64,000 nt of DNA from Pomphorhynchus laevis (GCA_012934845.2 WNNJ02000980.1:124001-188000), one strand, 5' to 3'; shown: positions 30,901-40,424, counted from the first letter of the stretch. Made by a program: numbers and translations. Notes: a model not told the origin generated them from the letters alone.

Positions 30901-31095
30901 AATCCGCCGTTGGAGTCATCGGAGGGACCTGCGATAGTTTATGAAAAGAAACTACTGTTGATGCTAGCCGGCCAATTATTTAGCTGTTGATCGACGAATG
31001 TCGAACATACGTTGTCTGGGCCGCTCTACGAAGAGGCTAATTGGCAATAGGCGCCAGCTTAATACTTAATCGACTGACACCTAGCGGCCTTTTTT
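30896..31095. other. GC-richer island, unassigned
   Basis: About 200 bases of clearly higher GC than their surroundings lie exactly between the terminal motif of a Penelope tail and a T-run. They contain no long ORF, no tRNA-like promoter boxes and no match inside the window. They may be a SINE-like or structured RNA sequence. Confidence 0.35.
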
Positions 31096-31149
31096 TAATA
31101 AAAATAAAAATAATTTAAATACATTTTCTTTTAACTTTCAAGCAAGTTT

Positions 31150-31500
31150 GATTAATTTTATATAAATTTGTTACGTAGTGGCGGTGCATCTAATTCATAC
31201 ACGTTATGAATGCATCAAATGTAATTTCTTCTTGCTCGTATGTTGGTAATAACTGACCAATTTTGCGAAAAATACATCTACCGCAACATGACAGCAGAAA
31301 TTGTTTCTGACGCTCTCTCGATGTCACCCCAAACATCTTAAGATAATTCTGCAACTGTATTGAATAATCTTGCCACTAATCATTATTGAAATCAAATGGC
31401 TGAAACAACGGAATACTGCGGTAAACATCCTGGCTATTATTCGTTTGAAGATTAGCAACAACTTGACTTGGTCTAATAACAACGTACAATAAAATTAAGT
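31150..31500 (-). mobile_element. LTR retroelement gag fragment (fossil)
   Basis: The minus strand reads WQDYSIQLQNYLKMFGV and RQKQFLLSCCGRCIFRKIG, the layout of the capsid region of Ty3/gypsy-type Gag. It is a short, broken, old fragment and lies just beyond the end of the ubiquilin-like sequence. Confidence 0.6.
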
Positions 31501-31525
31501 TAGAAATTAAAAATTCAAATAAAAG

Positions 31526-32051
31526 TCAAGAGTCTTCATTACGTTCTACAGCCATTTTTGCGTCCCCCATAGATGCAGCAAGCGCTTCAAGATTAGTATC
31601 ACGGCTATGGAATCACACTGTCTGCATTTGTACAAGTTCGGATGCATAAAAAAGGTTTTTGAGTTTGGTTTGGTTGTTGATTTGTCGGCTGATGTTGCTG
31701 GGGATGAAGACGATATAATGGTTGAAACAACGAAGCAGTATAATCTTGATTTGAGTATTGTAAATTTTGAAATACTGTTGTTGCATAAGCTGTTTGTCTA
31801 TTGTTTGGTGATCGAATAGAATCCACATCAGATGAAGTAGGTTGACTATTCATTTGATTTTTGGCTAGACCGCTTATATTTGAAGATATCAACTGTGAAT
31901 ACACATGTGGGGATGTGTCCCTAAGACGAATTAGGTTCTGTAGAATTTGTACAATCGTCCTCAATGCTCGAGTATTTGTGCATAGAGCACGAATTTCAGG
32001 TATTGACCACTGACTTATAAACTCATAAATTGCACGATGTACTTGTTCTCT
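31526..32051 (-). pseudogene. Ubiquilin-derived C-terminal part with UBA
   Basis: Downstream of the fusion ORF the minus strand continues with a Gln/Asn-rich segment, then KLKNLFYASELVQMQ and RDTNLEALAASMGDAKMAVE before a stop at 31,526. The latter matches the UBA domain of ubiquilins ([20 protein letters not shown]), with MGF of the first loop lost. A few stops and frame changes separate the parts, so this end is pseudogenised. Confidence 0.75.
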
Positions 32052-33347
32052 TTATCTTTCGTCCTGTATAAATTCATATGTACGCAGCAGATTAAGTAGA
32101 ATACCAGGATCGCGGATAGAATTATCCATATTTGGGTTAAAACTGGATGCCCGCAACATGTCGAATAATATGCGAAGATTTTCAGCAGCGCCTACTAATA
32201 ATTGTTGAGGGCTCACCGTAGAATACCGATTAGTGTTTCCGCTTGACGTATATTGCAAAGGCGACTCTAAACGGTTTGTATTAGATACATATGATTTAGA
32301 TGAATCGACTAAATTAAATGGCAAATGAATTAAAATGGATGCAGATCGATTACTTTGAAATGTAGTATTCTGAGAAACCCCCGGGTTAGGCAGGAGGTTT
32401 GTATTTTTAGTTCCTACTTGACTAGTGTTAGCTGTACTATATGAGCTAGAATTAGTATTCAGAGGGTTATCGCAAAACTGCTCTTGTGCTACATTAAGCA
32501 TTGGTTCTTGAAAATCGCGATAAATTCTCTGTCGAACATTATATCCGCTTAGTGAACTCTCAAGATAAATCAGGGCTCTATCATGGTTTCTCGTAATTTC
32601 CTGTATAGCTGTAGGATTACGAATCATTTCCATTGCTTGACGCATTAAATCCGGATTGTTAACGAATTGTGAAACCTCGTGGTTCTGCTCCATCACTCTT
32701 TGCATTTGTGGATTGTTAAGCTTAATTGAACTAAGCAATGCAGGATTACTCATAAGTCCTTGAGCCAAATTATTACTTAGAAGATTTTGAATTGCATCTG
32801 GATTAGTCTGAATAGTGCCAAAAATATTTTGTTGTATTTCAGTAAAATTTGAATTTCCAAATGGAAGGTTCGAAAATGGTGCAAGTGGTAATCTGGATAA
32901 TGTTGCAGTTCCATCAGTATTTTGATCAATATTCGGTTGATGCGATATCAACCCCTCCTTAATTGTTGGTGAGTGCTGAATAGACAAAGAAGCATTATAT
33001 GATTGTTTAGATGTTGAGTGATATGCCGAAGGTCGTCGTGGAGACATGAGTTGCAGGACAGGCATGCCAACCTCAGAATGGTCGTCTTTGACGACGGAAG
33101 CTGACCAAATATTGGAGTCATGAACTACCTCAACTGACTGGGCCTCGGGCTGTGCAAGGTTGCTCATAGAAAAGAGTCGCGGAGATGGGTCGTCACAATA
33201 TCCAAGACTTTTCTCTAGTAAGGGTTGGCCCATCTCGTCAAGACTTTTGAGGATCGCTTTTGCATTTCCTCTCATCAGTGCGACGGACACGCGCTGAAAT
33301 AACTGACCCGCTGTGCTGCAATACGGGCTACCGTTTCTACATGACAT
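32052..33347 (-). CDS. Fusion ORF: LINE C-terminus plus ubiquilin STI1 region
   Basis: A single open frame of 431 codons. Residues 1-38 are the LINE C-terminus (RVSVALMRGNAKAILKSLDE). Residues 39-155 are an unassigned linker. From residue 157 the sequence is ubiquilin: FGNSNFTEIQ, NNPQMQRVMEQNHEVSQFVN, NPDLMRQAMEMIRNPTAIQE, ITRNHDRALIYLES and QEPMLNVAQEQFCDNP, equivalent to the second STI1-type repeat pair of vertebrate UBQLN ([36 protein letters not shown]). No intron breaks this stretch, and the ubiquitin-like N-terminal domain is missing, as in a 5'-truncated cDNA. Ubiquilins shuttle ubiquitinated clients to the proteasome. The ORF ends at 32,052; the rest of ubiquilin follows in broken frames. 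Confidence 0.85.
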   Translation of the reverse strand: MSCRNGSPYCSTAGQLFQRVSVALMRGNAKAILKSLDEMGQPLLEKSLGYCDDPSPRLFSMSNLAQPEAQSVEVVHDSNIWSASVVKDDHSEVGMPVLQLMSPRRPSAYHSTSKQSYNASLSIQHSPTIKEGLISHQPNIDQNTDGTATLSRLPLAPFSNLPFGNSNFTEIQQNIFGTIQTNPDAIQNLLSNNLAQGLMSNPALLSSIKLNNPQMQRVMEQNHEVSQFVNNPDLMRQAMEMIRNPTAIQEITRNHDRALIYLESSLSGYNVRQRIYRDFQEPMLNVAQEQFCDNPLNTNSSSYSTANTSQVGTKNTNLLPNPGVSQNTTFQSNRSASILIHLPFNLVDSSKSYVSNTNRLESPLQYTSSGNTNRYSTVSPQQLLVGAAENLRILFDMLRASSFNPNMDNSIRDPGILLNLLRTYEFIQDER

Positions 33348-33389
33348 AGAACGAGCAATGAAACGAATTAGCTTTTCCCCTTGGGGGTT

Positions 33390-33656
33390 TCATCCTCCGT
33401 AAGTTTCAACAACTGCTGCCGTAAAACTGTATCCATTATTTTCTAATTTGCGTTTATATTTCCTTTCCTTGACACAGGTGGCATACTTGCTTGCGGCAAG
33501 GCCAAGGACCTCAGAAGCCATGAAAATATAAGCATTTTGTTGTGGGTTAGTTACGGCAAAATCAACTGCTAAAGGAGGGTCCTTATAAAATAGAATGTCT
33601 GCCGGTCTCTTCCTCAAACCACGAACTAGGTTCGGGACCTCCTTTGCCACCATCAA
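33390..33656 (-). pseudogene. Family-A LINE copy 2, restriction-like endonuclease
   Basis: VPNLVRGLRKRPADILF, AVDFAVTNPQQNAYIF and RKYKRKLENNGYSFTAAVVE define the nuclease core, as in copy 1 (IPDLRERPADILF, AIDFAVTHP, RKYKSRVEAAGYIF). In copy 2 the first acidic residue of PD is replaced by Asn (VPNL), which should impair catalysis. Confidence 0.85.
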
Positions 33657-34197
33657 TCCAGCAGAAACCGCTACTTGAAAGACTATCCCTCAAGCTATCA
33701 TGTCGAATTCTAGGGTGGCCTCCAAACTGACATGTTAAGGCGTGGAAGCCGAATTTGTCTGCTATCCTAAGGCAGCGTCTGCATCGATAATCACTGTTGC
33801 AGAGAGACATCCCTAACCAAATACGTAGTAGCACAACAAATTCATTTGGTGCCAAGTTCATATGTGTGGCTTTGCTAGGGACGGCCTGTAACCAAGCACA
33901 CGCGTGTGGGCATGAAACTGCCAATAATCGGGCAGTATTGAAGCGATCGGCATTCTCCAATAGCCTGCGGCGCGACACTTCGTCAATGTGACAAGATAAT
34001 CCTCGTTGATTTGTTTGCGGATTTTCTACATGTTTCGGAATAATAGATTTAACGAATTCGTACCCAGTGAAAGTTATAGGGTCAAGGTTTAATTGGCTAG
34101 CGACAGTGTCTACACTGGACAGGAAGGCTGACTGAGAGTGTTGGAAGCAGCTTCGAAGGCCCAGTCCTCCCATCTTCAGCGGTAAGCAAGCTTGCAT
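33583..34197 (-). pseudogene. Family-A LINE copy 2, knuckle region
   Basis: The 204-residue frame has LPLKMGGLGLRSCFQHSQSA, then CRRCLRIADKFGFHALTC (C-x2-C-x9-H-x3-C) and RIRHDSLRDSL, all matching copy 1. It overlaps the nuclease frame at 33,656. Confidence 0.85.
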
Positions 34198-34278
34198 CCA
34201 CGCCCACTAATCGGGTTGAATAGAAGTGATATTACTAAAACACTTCAATATCAAGCGGTCGAACAAACGGAAAAACTC

Positions 34279-34721
34279 TTAGGCGAAGGCGGGGTATATA
34301 GTGCGCATTAAATGGTTTACCCGTGGAGCGAATGCGCAGCTACGAAGCAGTATGAATGCAACTTGTGGATCAGGGAGATTTTTGAGCGAGTCCGGAGTTT
34401 GACGCAGGGATGGTAGAACAACATCGACAAGGTATACCGAACAATGTTCCTTAGACCCGATGGGACTTCCAAGAATTGTAAAGTTTTTTTTGTGGTGTTG
34501 ACCAATGTGATCCATGGGCATCTGTTCTTTATCAAGTCGACCTTGTCTGCCCTAGCAATTACTTCGGTATTTTTCCAGTTAATAGACAGTCCAATCGCAG
34601 GAAAATTAGCAGCAAGACGAGCAAGAGCCTCGCCCACCGCAACAGGAATACCTCCGATTATTCCGTCGTCGAGGTACCACCTATTACAGAGTATTTCATT
34701 ATTATAGACCCCTTTTTGCAT
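34279..34721 (-). pseudogene. Family-A LINE copy 2, RT palm and thumb
   Basis: Contains CNRWYLDDGIIGGIPVAVGE (catalytic LDD), LSINWKNTEVIARADKV and, in an overlapping frame, TILGSPIGSKEHC and LPDPQVAFILLRSCAFAPRV. All have counterparts in copy 1 (MWYLDDGIVGG, LNWRKTEVI, LPDPQVGYLLLKHCASSS). One frame change lies near 34,500. Confidence 0.85.
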
Positions 34722-34860
34722 TATTATAGACCCCTTTTTGCATTATTATAGACCCCTATTTGCATTATTATAGACCCCTATTTGCATTATTATAGACCGC
34801 TTTTTGCATTATTATAGACCACTATTTGCATTATTATAGAACCCTTTTTGCATTATCACA
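34697..34860. repeat. 22-base tandem repeat, about seven copies
   Basis: The unit ATTATTATAGACCCCTTTTT plus two bases is repeated head to tail with few differences. It abuts the RT palm of the family-A copy, so it marks the truncation point of that LINE. Confidence 0.9.
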
Positions 34861-35039
34861 AACCTCTCGCCTCTGCCATCAAATCTTTATGAGACTGGTT
34901 CGATTTGTGTCTACATTGAGAAAATGCGAACCGAGCAGCAACAACATGACAAGGTTTTTGAAAATGTCTATCAAAAACACTGTCCACATGCAAATAACAA
35001 CCTAATAACACGTAAATGCAACAAATGGCGACGAGGGTG
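34861..35039. other. Unassigned short segment
   Basis: A small non-AT-rich stretch whose plus strand reads EKMRTEQQQHDKVFENVYQK without recognised homology. It lies between the tandem repeat and a Penelope tail. Confidence 0.3.
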
Positions 35040-35690
35040 TTAAAATTGTATTTAATCTTATATAATTATTTATTATTTATCTTTATTTTTATTAATATTT
35101 AGTATAAAATACGTAGACTCAGTTATCTGATCTGATTAATCACCAATGCGCTCTACTGAGTAAACTTTGTTTTCGTTATTTAATAACAACAAGTTAAATC
35201 AGCTAACTGAGTCTACGTATTTAATATAATTATAAACTAAACAAAACATAATAATGCTAAATAAAAATTTAATAATTAAATAATAAAATTAATAGTTGTT
35301 TTTAGATTTTTTATAATTTAATTCAAGTTAAAATAAAAAATTGAAATTTAAAATAAACGTCATTTTTATGAATTGACTAATAAATAACAGACGTTTGTAT
35401 CAGAATAAGAATTAGAGGTCATCAGGAGGAACTGATATGCTATCAGGTTTCGGCCCCTAACTCCTCTACCCAACATAGCAGCGGGGCCAAATACATGCTA
35501 ATGATGTATTTCCTCTGAAATAACTATCTAGTATCTTATTCTAATACAGTATATTATTTATTATCCATACATAAAAATTTGCCACTTAAGAGCTTAAATT
35601 TATTCTTTATATTATTGTGTTGATTTATATATTTTACTATGTTCTGCTTGATGTTATTTTTATAGTAACCTAGTTTAAAATATGTATCTA

Positions 35691-36428
35691 TTAAATTATT
35701 GTAATGATTTTGAAGAAAGCCAATGAATGCTCATGCAAAAATATGTTTCTTGTAAATTTAAATATGTCATCTTTACGATATAAATTAATAGTAGTTTTAG
35801 TTAATGTTAATTTAATGTTCATATCTAGATATGCATCTTCTTTATCATTAATATTGGTTTTTGTTAAGAATAAGGCTTTCTGGATAAATGTGCTCACTAA
35901 TTGAATAAAAATTATTAGAATTAAATACACATATATCATCAATGTATCGAAACATATATTTTATATATTTATATTGTTTAGATTTAGTTTTTACACAGTT
36001 ATGAACAAATTCATATTCTATAAAGCTTAAAAACAAGTCAGCTATAATTGGGCTACTATTACCACCCATTGGAACACCTTTTACTTGTCTAAATATAGAT
36101 GTCCCTACTTTTAAATAATTTTGATTTATCAAAATATTTAAGGATTCTATTAATTCAATTTTATCCATATATTTATATTTACTTGATGGTTTAATTTTTG
36201 TTAGATAGGCGTTATAATTATTATAACATATATATGTATATATTTTTCCGAATATAAGGTTAATTAATTTTACTAACGCTTCTTTAATATCTACTAAATC
36301 TAGATTTGTATAAAGCGTACTAAAATCGTATGTATTTATATTTTGAAAATTTATTCCTTTTGTCTGTTCTAAAAATTCTTTTGTAGAATTAATACTGAAA
36401 TAGTGTTTTATACCAGTATTAATTTCGA
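35691..36428 (-). pseudogene. Permuted Penelope reverse transcriptase, broken copy
   Basis: Contains VGTSIFRQVKGVPMGGNSSP (motif B, Penelope GxPMG signature) and MFRYIDDICVFNS (catalytic IDD), then YLDMNIKLTLTKTTINLYRK. Near-identical to the open copy at 54,556-55,557. A small internal deletion removes residues after HEHS. Confidence 0.85.
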
Positions 36429-37480
36429 TTACCTTGCAATATTTTTGTCGTTGTTATTATTTAATCTATATTTATACCCTTTTGATAGCAGCTTTCTTAA
36501 TTCACAATTTTCAATTAATTCTAGCTTATGGGTACATATATGTTCATTTATTTTATCAAAACTAAGACTTTGACAATTGCATTCTGTTTCCATTATGTTT
36601 CTAATATTTTCGTTACATATTGATTTTAATTCTATATTATAATTACAATTTTTTCGTCCTAATGGTGGTAGGAGTTTATACCTTATTTTAGGAATATATT
36701 TACTTAAATCTGACCCTATTATTTCTTTACTTTTAGAATTATTTAAAAGTCCGGCTATATTTATGTTATCTATACATTTATTAATGAAGTTTATGGTTAA
36801 TGTATATTTTCTATTGTTATTATTAACATTTATTGTACGATTATAGTATTTTGTATTACAATAACTGTCTATTATACAACTTAGCCTATCATAGTCGTTA
36901 ATTAATTTTTGATTTATTGAACATATGATATCTTTAGAAAAACTTCTTATATTTACATAAAGATCTTTTAGCTTATTATCACTTAAAAGTTGTTTTAATA
37001 TTTCTAATTGTTCATTTATATACATATCTTTTTTAATATTTTTAACTCTATTTTTCCTATTCCTTTTATCACCATGACTTCTTGGTTTGCGTTTAACCGG
37101 ATTATTATAATATAGTTGTTTATTATGTATTATACTACTTCTGCCAATTCCTTGTACCACGTCATTCAATCCTAATGGGTACATGGAATTAAGCGTTTTA
37201 ATCCAAAAATCTTCTTTTTCTAATAGTTTTTGATTTAATATAGAAATGTTTTCTTCGATAATATGTTCTAAAATAAATAATTTACAGTTTTTAATATCAT
37301 GTCCTATTAATCTCATATGTTTATGAAATATAGTTTGACTATTATGCTGTATATTATATATGTGTTGCCTAAACCTAGTTTTTAACATTTGATGTTTTTC
37401 CTATATATTGCAATCCACATGTACATTGTAGAGGTTTTCTATCGACTGGTTTTCTTTCAGTCAGTTTGTAGTAAGTTTGC
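36429..37480 (-). pseudogene. Permuted Penelope N-terminus: GIY-YIG nuclease and linker
   Basis: QCTCGLQYIGKTS (37,390-37,440) gives the YIG strand; a frame change then leads to LKTRFRQHIYNIQHNSQ and DFWIKTLNSMYPLGLND, the helical end of GIY-YIG folds with the conserved ExxWI. A basic segment KPRSHGDKRNRKNRVKNIK and an Asn-rich linker (CNCQSLSFDKINEHICTHK) follow. The Cys-rich KNCNYNIELKSICNEN and ETECNCQ may form a zinc site. The open part is 319 codons. Confidence 0.8.
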
Positions 37481-37687
37481 AGACTAGAAAATTATACAAA
37501 AATTCAATATGTTTGAGGAATTTAAACATATTTTCGATCAAAAATATTAGCGAAACTCAAAATAAATACGAAGCGACCCGAATTGCCAATGCTCGGCAAC
37601 GGTTTTTGTCTAGACAGTTTTCTTGCTCAATTTGATTTCCAGTGCATTTAATATTTATAGATTAATTTAAATATGCAAATATTTTAG

Positions 37688-37801
37688 AGGTTGCAGGAAG
37701 ATGAAGATGATTCATATTTGGACAGCGAGTGGGCAGATAGCAAGGCGTTTAAAAAGTCGATTCACAAGTTAGAAAATGATCAACTATGGCGCTCTTTATA
37801 A
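37688..37801 (+). CDS. CFAP298: CFAP298 terminal exon
   Basis: After acceptor ATTTTAG the exon reads RLQEDEDDSYLDSEWADSKA then FKKSIHKLENDQLWRSL and a TAA stop, matching the RLEEADDDCYLNSPWADNTA C-terminus of CFAP298. The visible exons give about 245 residues against about 290 in vertebrates, so only the N-terminal 50 or so residues are missing. An AT-rich 3' UTR follows. No inactivating change was seen in any of the six exons, so the gene looks functional. Confidence 0.92.
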   Translation, partial: RLQEDEDDSYLDSEWADSKAFKKSIHKLENDQLWRSL

Positions 37802-38789
37802 AATACTATACATTTTGTATTTCTTAATACCGATTTTGGAAAAATTTATTTCTGTTTTTTTTATTTGCGTGATTTTCGAGATTTTCTAAAAATCTTGAAA
37901 TCTTTTCTAAAAATCAGTTTTTAAATATTATGGGACAAATTTAGATTTTTTTTTAAAATAAAATCTAAAGCCGTTAAGATAAATGTTTTCATCTTAACAT
38001 TTAAGATATGCTACTAGTTTGCATCTGATGATTATATTATAATTATATTATATTATTATTTCGTAATTAATAAGTTTTTATTAACAAAAGAGATGTAAAA
38101 TAATATTTTCTTAAAAATAATTAGAATTTTTGATAGTTATCATCATTAGGACAACGCATTTTTCAAATTATAATTTAGTCAAATTTTTATCATCGCAACA
38201 AAAAATGTAAATATTCGATCGCTTTCGCTGCGATCGAATGATCGATCGCAGGTCATTAAAAAATCAAATAAGATTGATTATTAAATTATTTGATAAAATC
38301 AAATAATTTTAAGTCATAGAACTGGTATTTTAATTATTGTTTGAACAAGATAGAGTGAAAATAAAAATAAACTTAAACATTTAAAATCATTTAAAAAATT
38401 TAAAAGACATATTTTTCTATATATTAATGATATATACTAATAATTTTAATTCAAAATACAAAATAGTATAATATATAAATAAGATTCAACAATAAATTTG
38501 AATTTATTAAATATAAATCTTAATAAATTCAATTTAGCTTAAATTAAATTTAAAGAAATAATTACATATTTTGCAAAATAATGTGAATCTATTTATGATC
38601 ATTCATATCTAAAACAAACGTTTTAGACGATCGGGAACCAAATATCATTTATTATATGACAACAAACAATTACCTGAAAGCCTACACAATGCGAGTTCTT
38701 TGAATTTTTCCAATTCAATTAAACCAATTCAATTTAATATTATATTCAATAATATTTAAAATAAATTTAAAATCATTAGCGGAAAATTT
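37802..38789. other. CFAP298 3' UTR and AT-rich intergenic DNA
   Basis: AT-rich sequence after the CFAP298 stop. No further ORF or known repeat was recognised until the Penelope tail at 38,790. The exact polyadenylation site is uncertain. Confidence 0.5.
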
Positions 38790-39180
38790 TTATGGATGGA
38801 TAATAAATAATATACTTTGTATTAGAATATAATGCTATATAATCAGATTTCATCAGAGGAAATACGTCGTTAGCAAGTGCTTGACCCCGCTGCTATGTTG
38901 GGTAGAGGAGTTAGGGGCCGAAACCTGATAGCATAGCAGTTCCTCCTGATGACCTCTAATTCTTATTCTGATACAACGTCTGTTATTTATTAGTCAATTC
39001 ATAAAAATGGATTTTTAAATTTCAATTTTTTATTTTAATTTGATATAAGTTTCATGATTATTAAAATTATTAAATTATTTATTATTTAATTATTTTTATT
39101 ATTTATTATTTAATTATTTTTATTTAACATTAATTTATAAATAAATAAAATACGTATACTCAGTTAGCTGGTCTGACTAA
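38790..39180 (+). mobile_element. Permuted Penelope-like element, 3' end fragment
   Basis: Begins with the last codons of the RT ORF (FLWMDNK-type, then a stop) and continues through the conserved 3' region with GGGGCCGAAACCTGATAGC and CTGATGACCTCTAATTC, to a terminal TACGTATACTCAGTTAGCTG motif at 39,150. Same structure as at 46,660-46,990 and, inverted, at 54,190-54,560. Confidence 0.8.
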
Positions 39181-39361
39181 GTAAATATATTTAATGTATA
39201 TTTTTTACAAGTTATTTTTATAACTTGTATATATTTTCACACATGTTATTGGCCGCAAATAGCTATTTTAACTGTTAATAGAAAAAATCAATGACTAAAA
39301 TAACTTGAAGCGTGCACACCAGTATTTAATAGCCAATGTCAAAGCTTTCACTTGTTTTAGA

Positions 39362-39384
39362 TTGAAAAAGGCTTCGGCCGAAAA
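39362..39384 (+). promoter_or_regulatory. Penelope-end hairpin (GGC-TTCG-GCC before GAAAA)
   Basis: A stem GGC/GCC closed by TTCG is followed by GAAAA, within an otherwise AT-rich end of a lost Penelope-like element. The upstream CTGANGA is degenerate (TTGAAAA). Confidence 0.5.
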
Positions 39385-39440
39385 CGTTAATATTTTTTTT
39401 CTGTATTCCTGGTATTTCTTTAAACTAATATATATAATAG

Positions 39441-40350
39441 TAATGCACGAATGTGCTGAGTAGACAACGGTCTAGGATTTCTTACGAAATACGGCATTTA
39501 TACTAAATGGTGTTGCTTGATAGACTGGACTTCGATTCACGACTTTCAGTCACCATGTCACTTCTAGACGACCACTTCAGCATCGAAATGATGAGTACCC
39601 GGCAACAGTCATCAGTAGAATGAGGTACACACTGGTCGTTTCGGTTGCCTGTGTGACATTGTGAATAAAGGCGTTTCCGACACTTTGCTTAATTGTCTGA
39701 GGCTTTCGCTCTTTACCAGATCAAATTGCCGGACCATCCTTAAACACTAGGCAGAGTTTGTTGTTGAATCGTCGCTGCACTCGTTGGATCCTAAATGGAT
39801 ACGGCAGGTATAATAGTAATGCACGAATGTGCTGAGTAGACAACGGTCCAGGATTTCTTACGAAATACGGCATTTATACTAAATGGTGTTGCTTGATAGA
39901 CTGGACTTCGATTCACGACTTTCAGTCACCATGTCACTTCTAGACGACCACTTCAGCATCGAAATGATGAGTACCCGGCAACACTCATCAGTAGAATGAG
40001 GTACACACTGGTCGTTTCGGTTGCCTGTGTGACATTGTGAATAAAGGCGTTTCCGACACTTTGCTTAATTGTCTGAGGCTTTCGCTCTTTACCAGATCAA
40101 ATTGCCGGACCATCCTTAAACACTAGGCAGAGTTTGTTGTTGAATCGTCGCTGCACTCGTTGGATCCTAAATGGATACGGCAGGTATAATAGTAATGCAC
40201 GAATGTGTTGAGTAGACAAGGGTCCAGGATTTCTACGGTCCAGGATTTCGTGGATCAACGGTCCACGAAATACGGCATTTATACTAAATGGTGTTGCTTG
40301 ATAGACTGGACTTTGATTCACGACTTTCAGTCACCATGTCACTTCTAGTC
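39441..40350. repeat. 376-base tandem repeat, two full copies and a partial third
   Basis: TAATGCACGAATGTG recurs at 39,441, 39,817 and 40,193, exactly 376 bases apart. Copies one and two differ at very few positions. The third is cut after about 160 bases, with a small internal duplication near 40,220-40,265, and runs into a TA dinucleotide array. The GC content is higher than its surroundings. No convincing ORF or known family was recognised; a minus-strand frame of 74 codons spans copy two into three. Confidence 0.9.

Positions 40351-40351
<1 letters not shown>

Positions 40352-40421
<70 letters not shown>
40352..40421. repeat. (TA)n microsatellite
   Basis: Roughly 70 bases of pure TA dinucleotide. 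Confidence 0.98.

Positions 40422-40424
<3 letters not shown>

Larger units (their letters stand above)
31526..34721 (-). mobile_element. Family-A LINE, copy 2, fused to ubiquilin-derived sequence
   Basis: On the minus strand from 34,721: reverse transcriptase palm (WYLDDGIIGG), thumb, knuckle, nuclease (RPADILF), the conserved RGNAKA end, then ubiquilin sequence to its UBA stop at 31,526. The N-terminal finger and RT fingers are missing and are replaced by a 22-base tandem repeat at the 5' side. The whole lies antisense in the third long CFAP298 intron. Architecture matches copy 1 at 8551-12,179, including host-derived sequence at the same relative place. Confidence 0.85.
35040..37480 (-). 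mobile_element. Permuted Penelope-like element (N-terminal GIY-YIG), copy with deletion
   Basis: Read on the minus strand from 37,480: the first half of a GIY-YIG nuclease (CTCGLQYIGKTS), its second half and a basic linker (36,429-37,388), a reverse transcriptase (35,690-36,420) and a 3' UTR ending near 35,110 at a TAGACTCAGTTATCTGAT motif. Having the nuclease before the RT is the permuted order described for Naiad/Chlamys-type Penelope elements. A deletion joins the linker to the RT at about 36,430, so the copy is inactive. It lies antisense in the third long CFAP298 intron. Confidence 0.8.

Noticed and set aside
30896-31095. Delta-like ribozyme or tRNA-derived SINE in the GC island
   Set aside because: No convincing nested double pseudoknot or A/B box could be drawn by hand.
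34697-34860. CRISPR-like array
   Set aside because: The units are contiguous without unique spacers in a eukaryotic transposon setting; this is a simple tandem repeat.
39441-40350. Hammerhead ribozyme in the 376-base tandem unit
   Set aside because: The minus strand has CTGATGA at the TCATCAG site, but no GAAA with a suitable stem II lies within reach, so a retrozyme cannot be claimed by eye.
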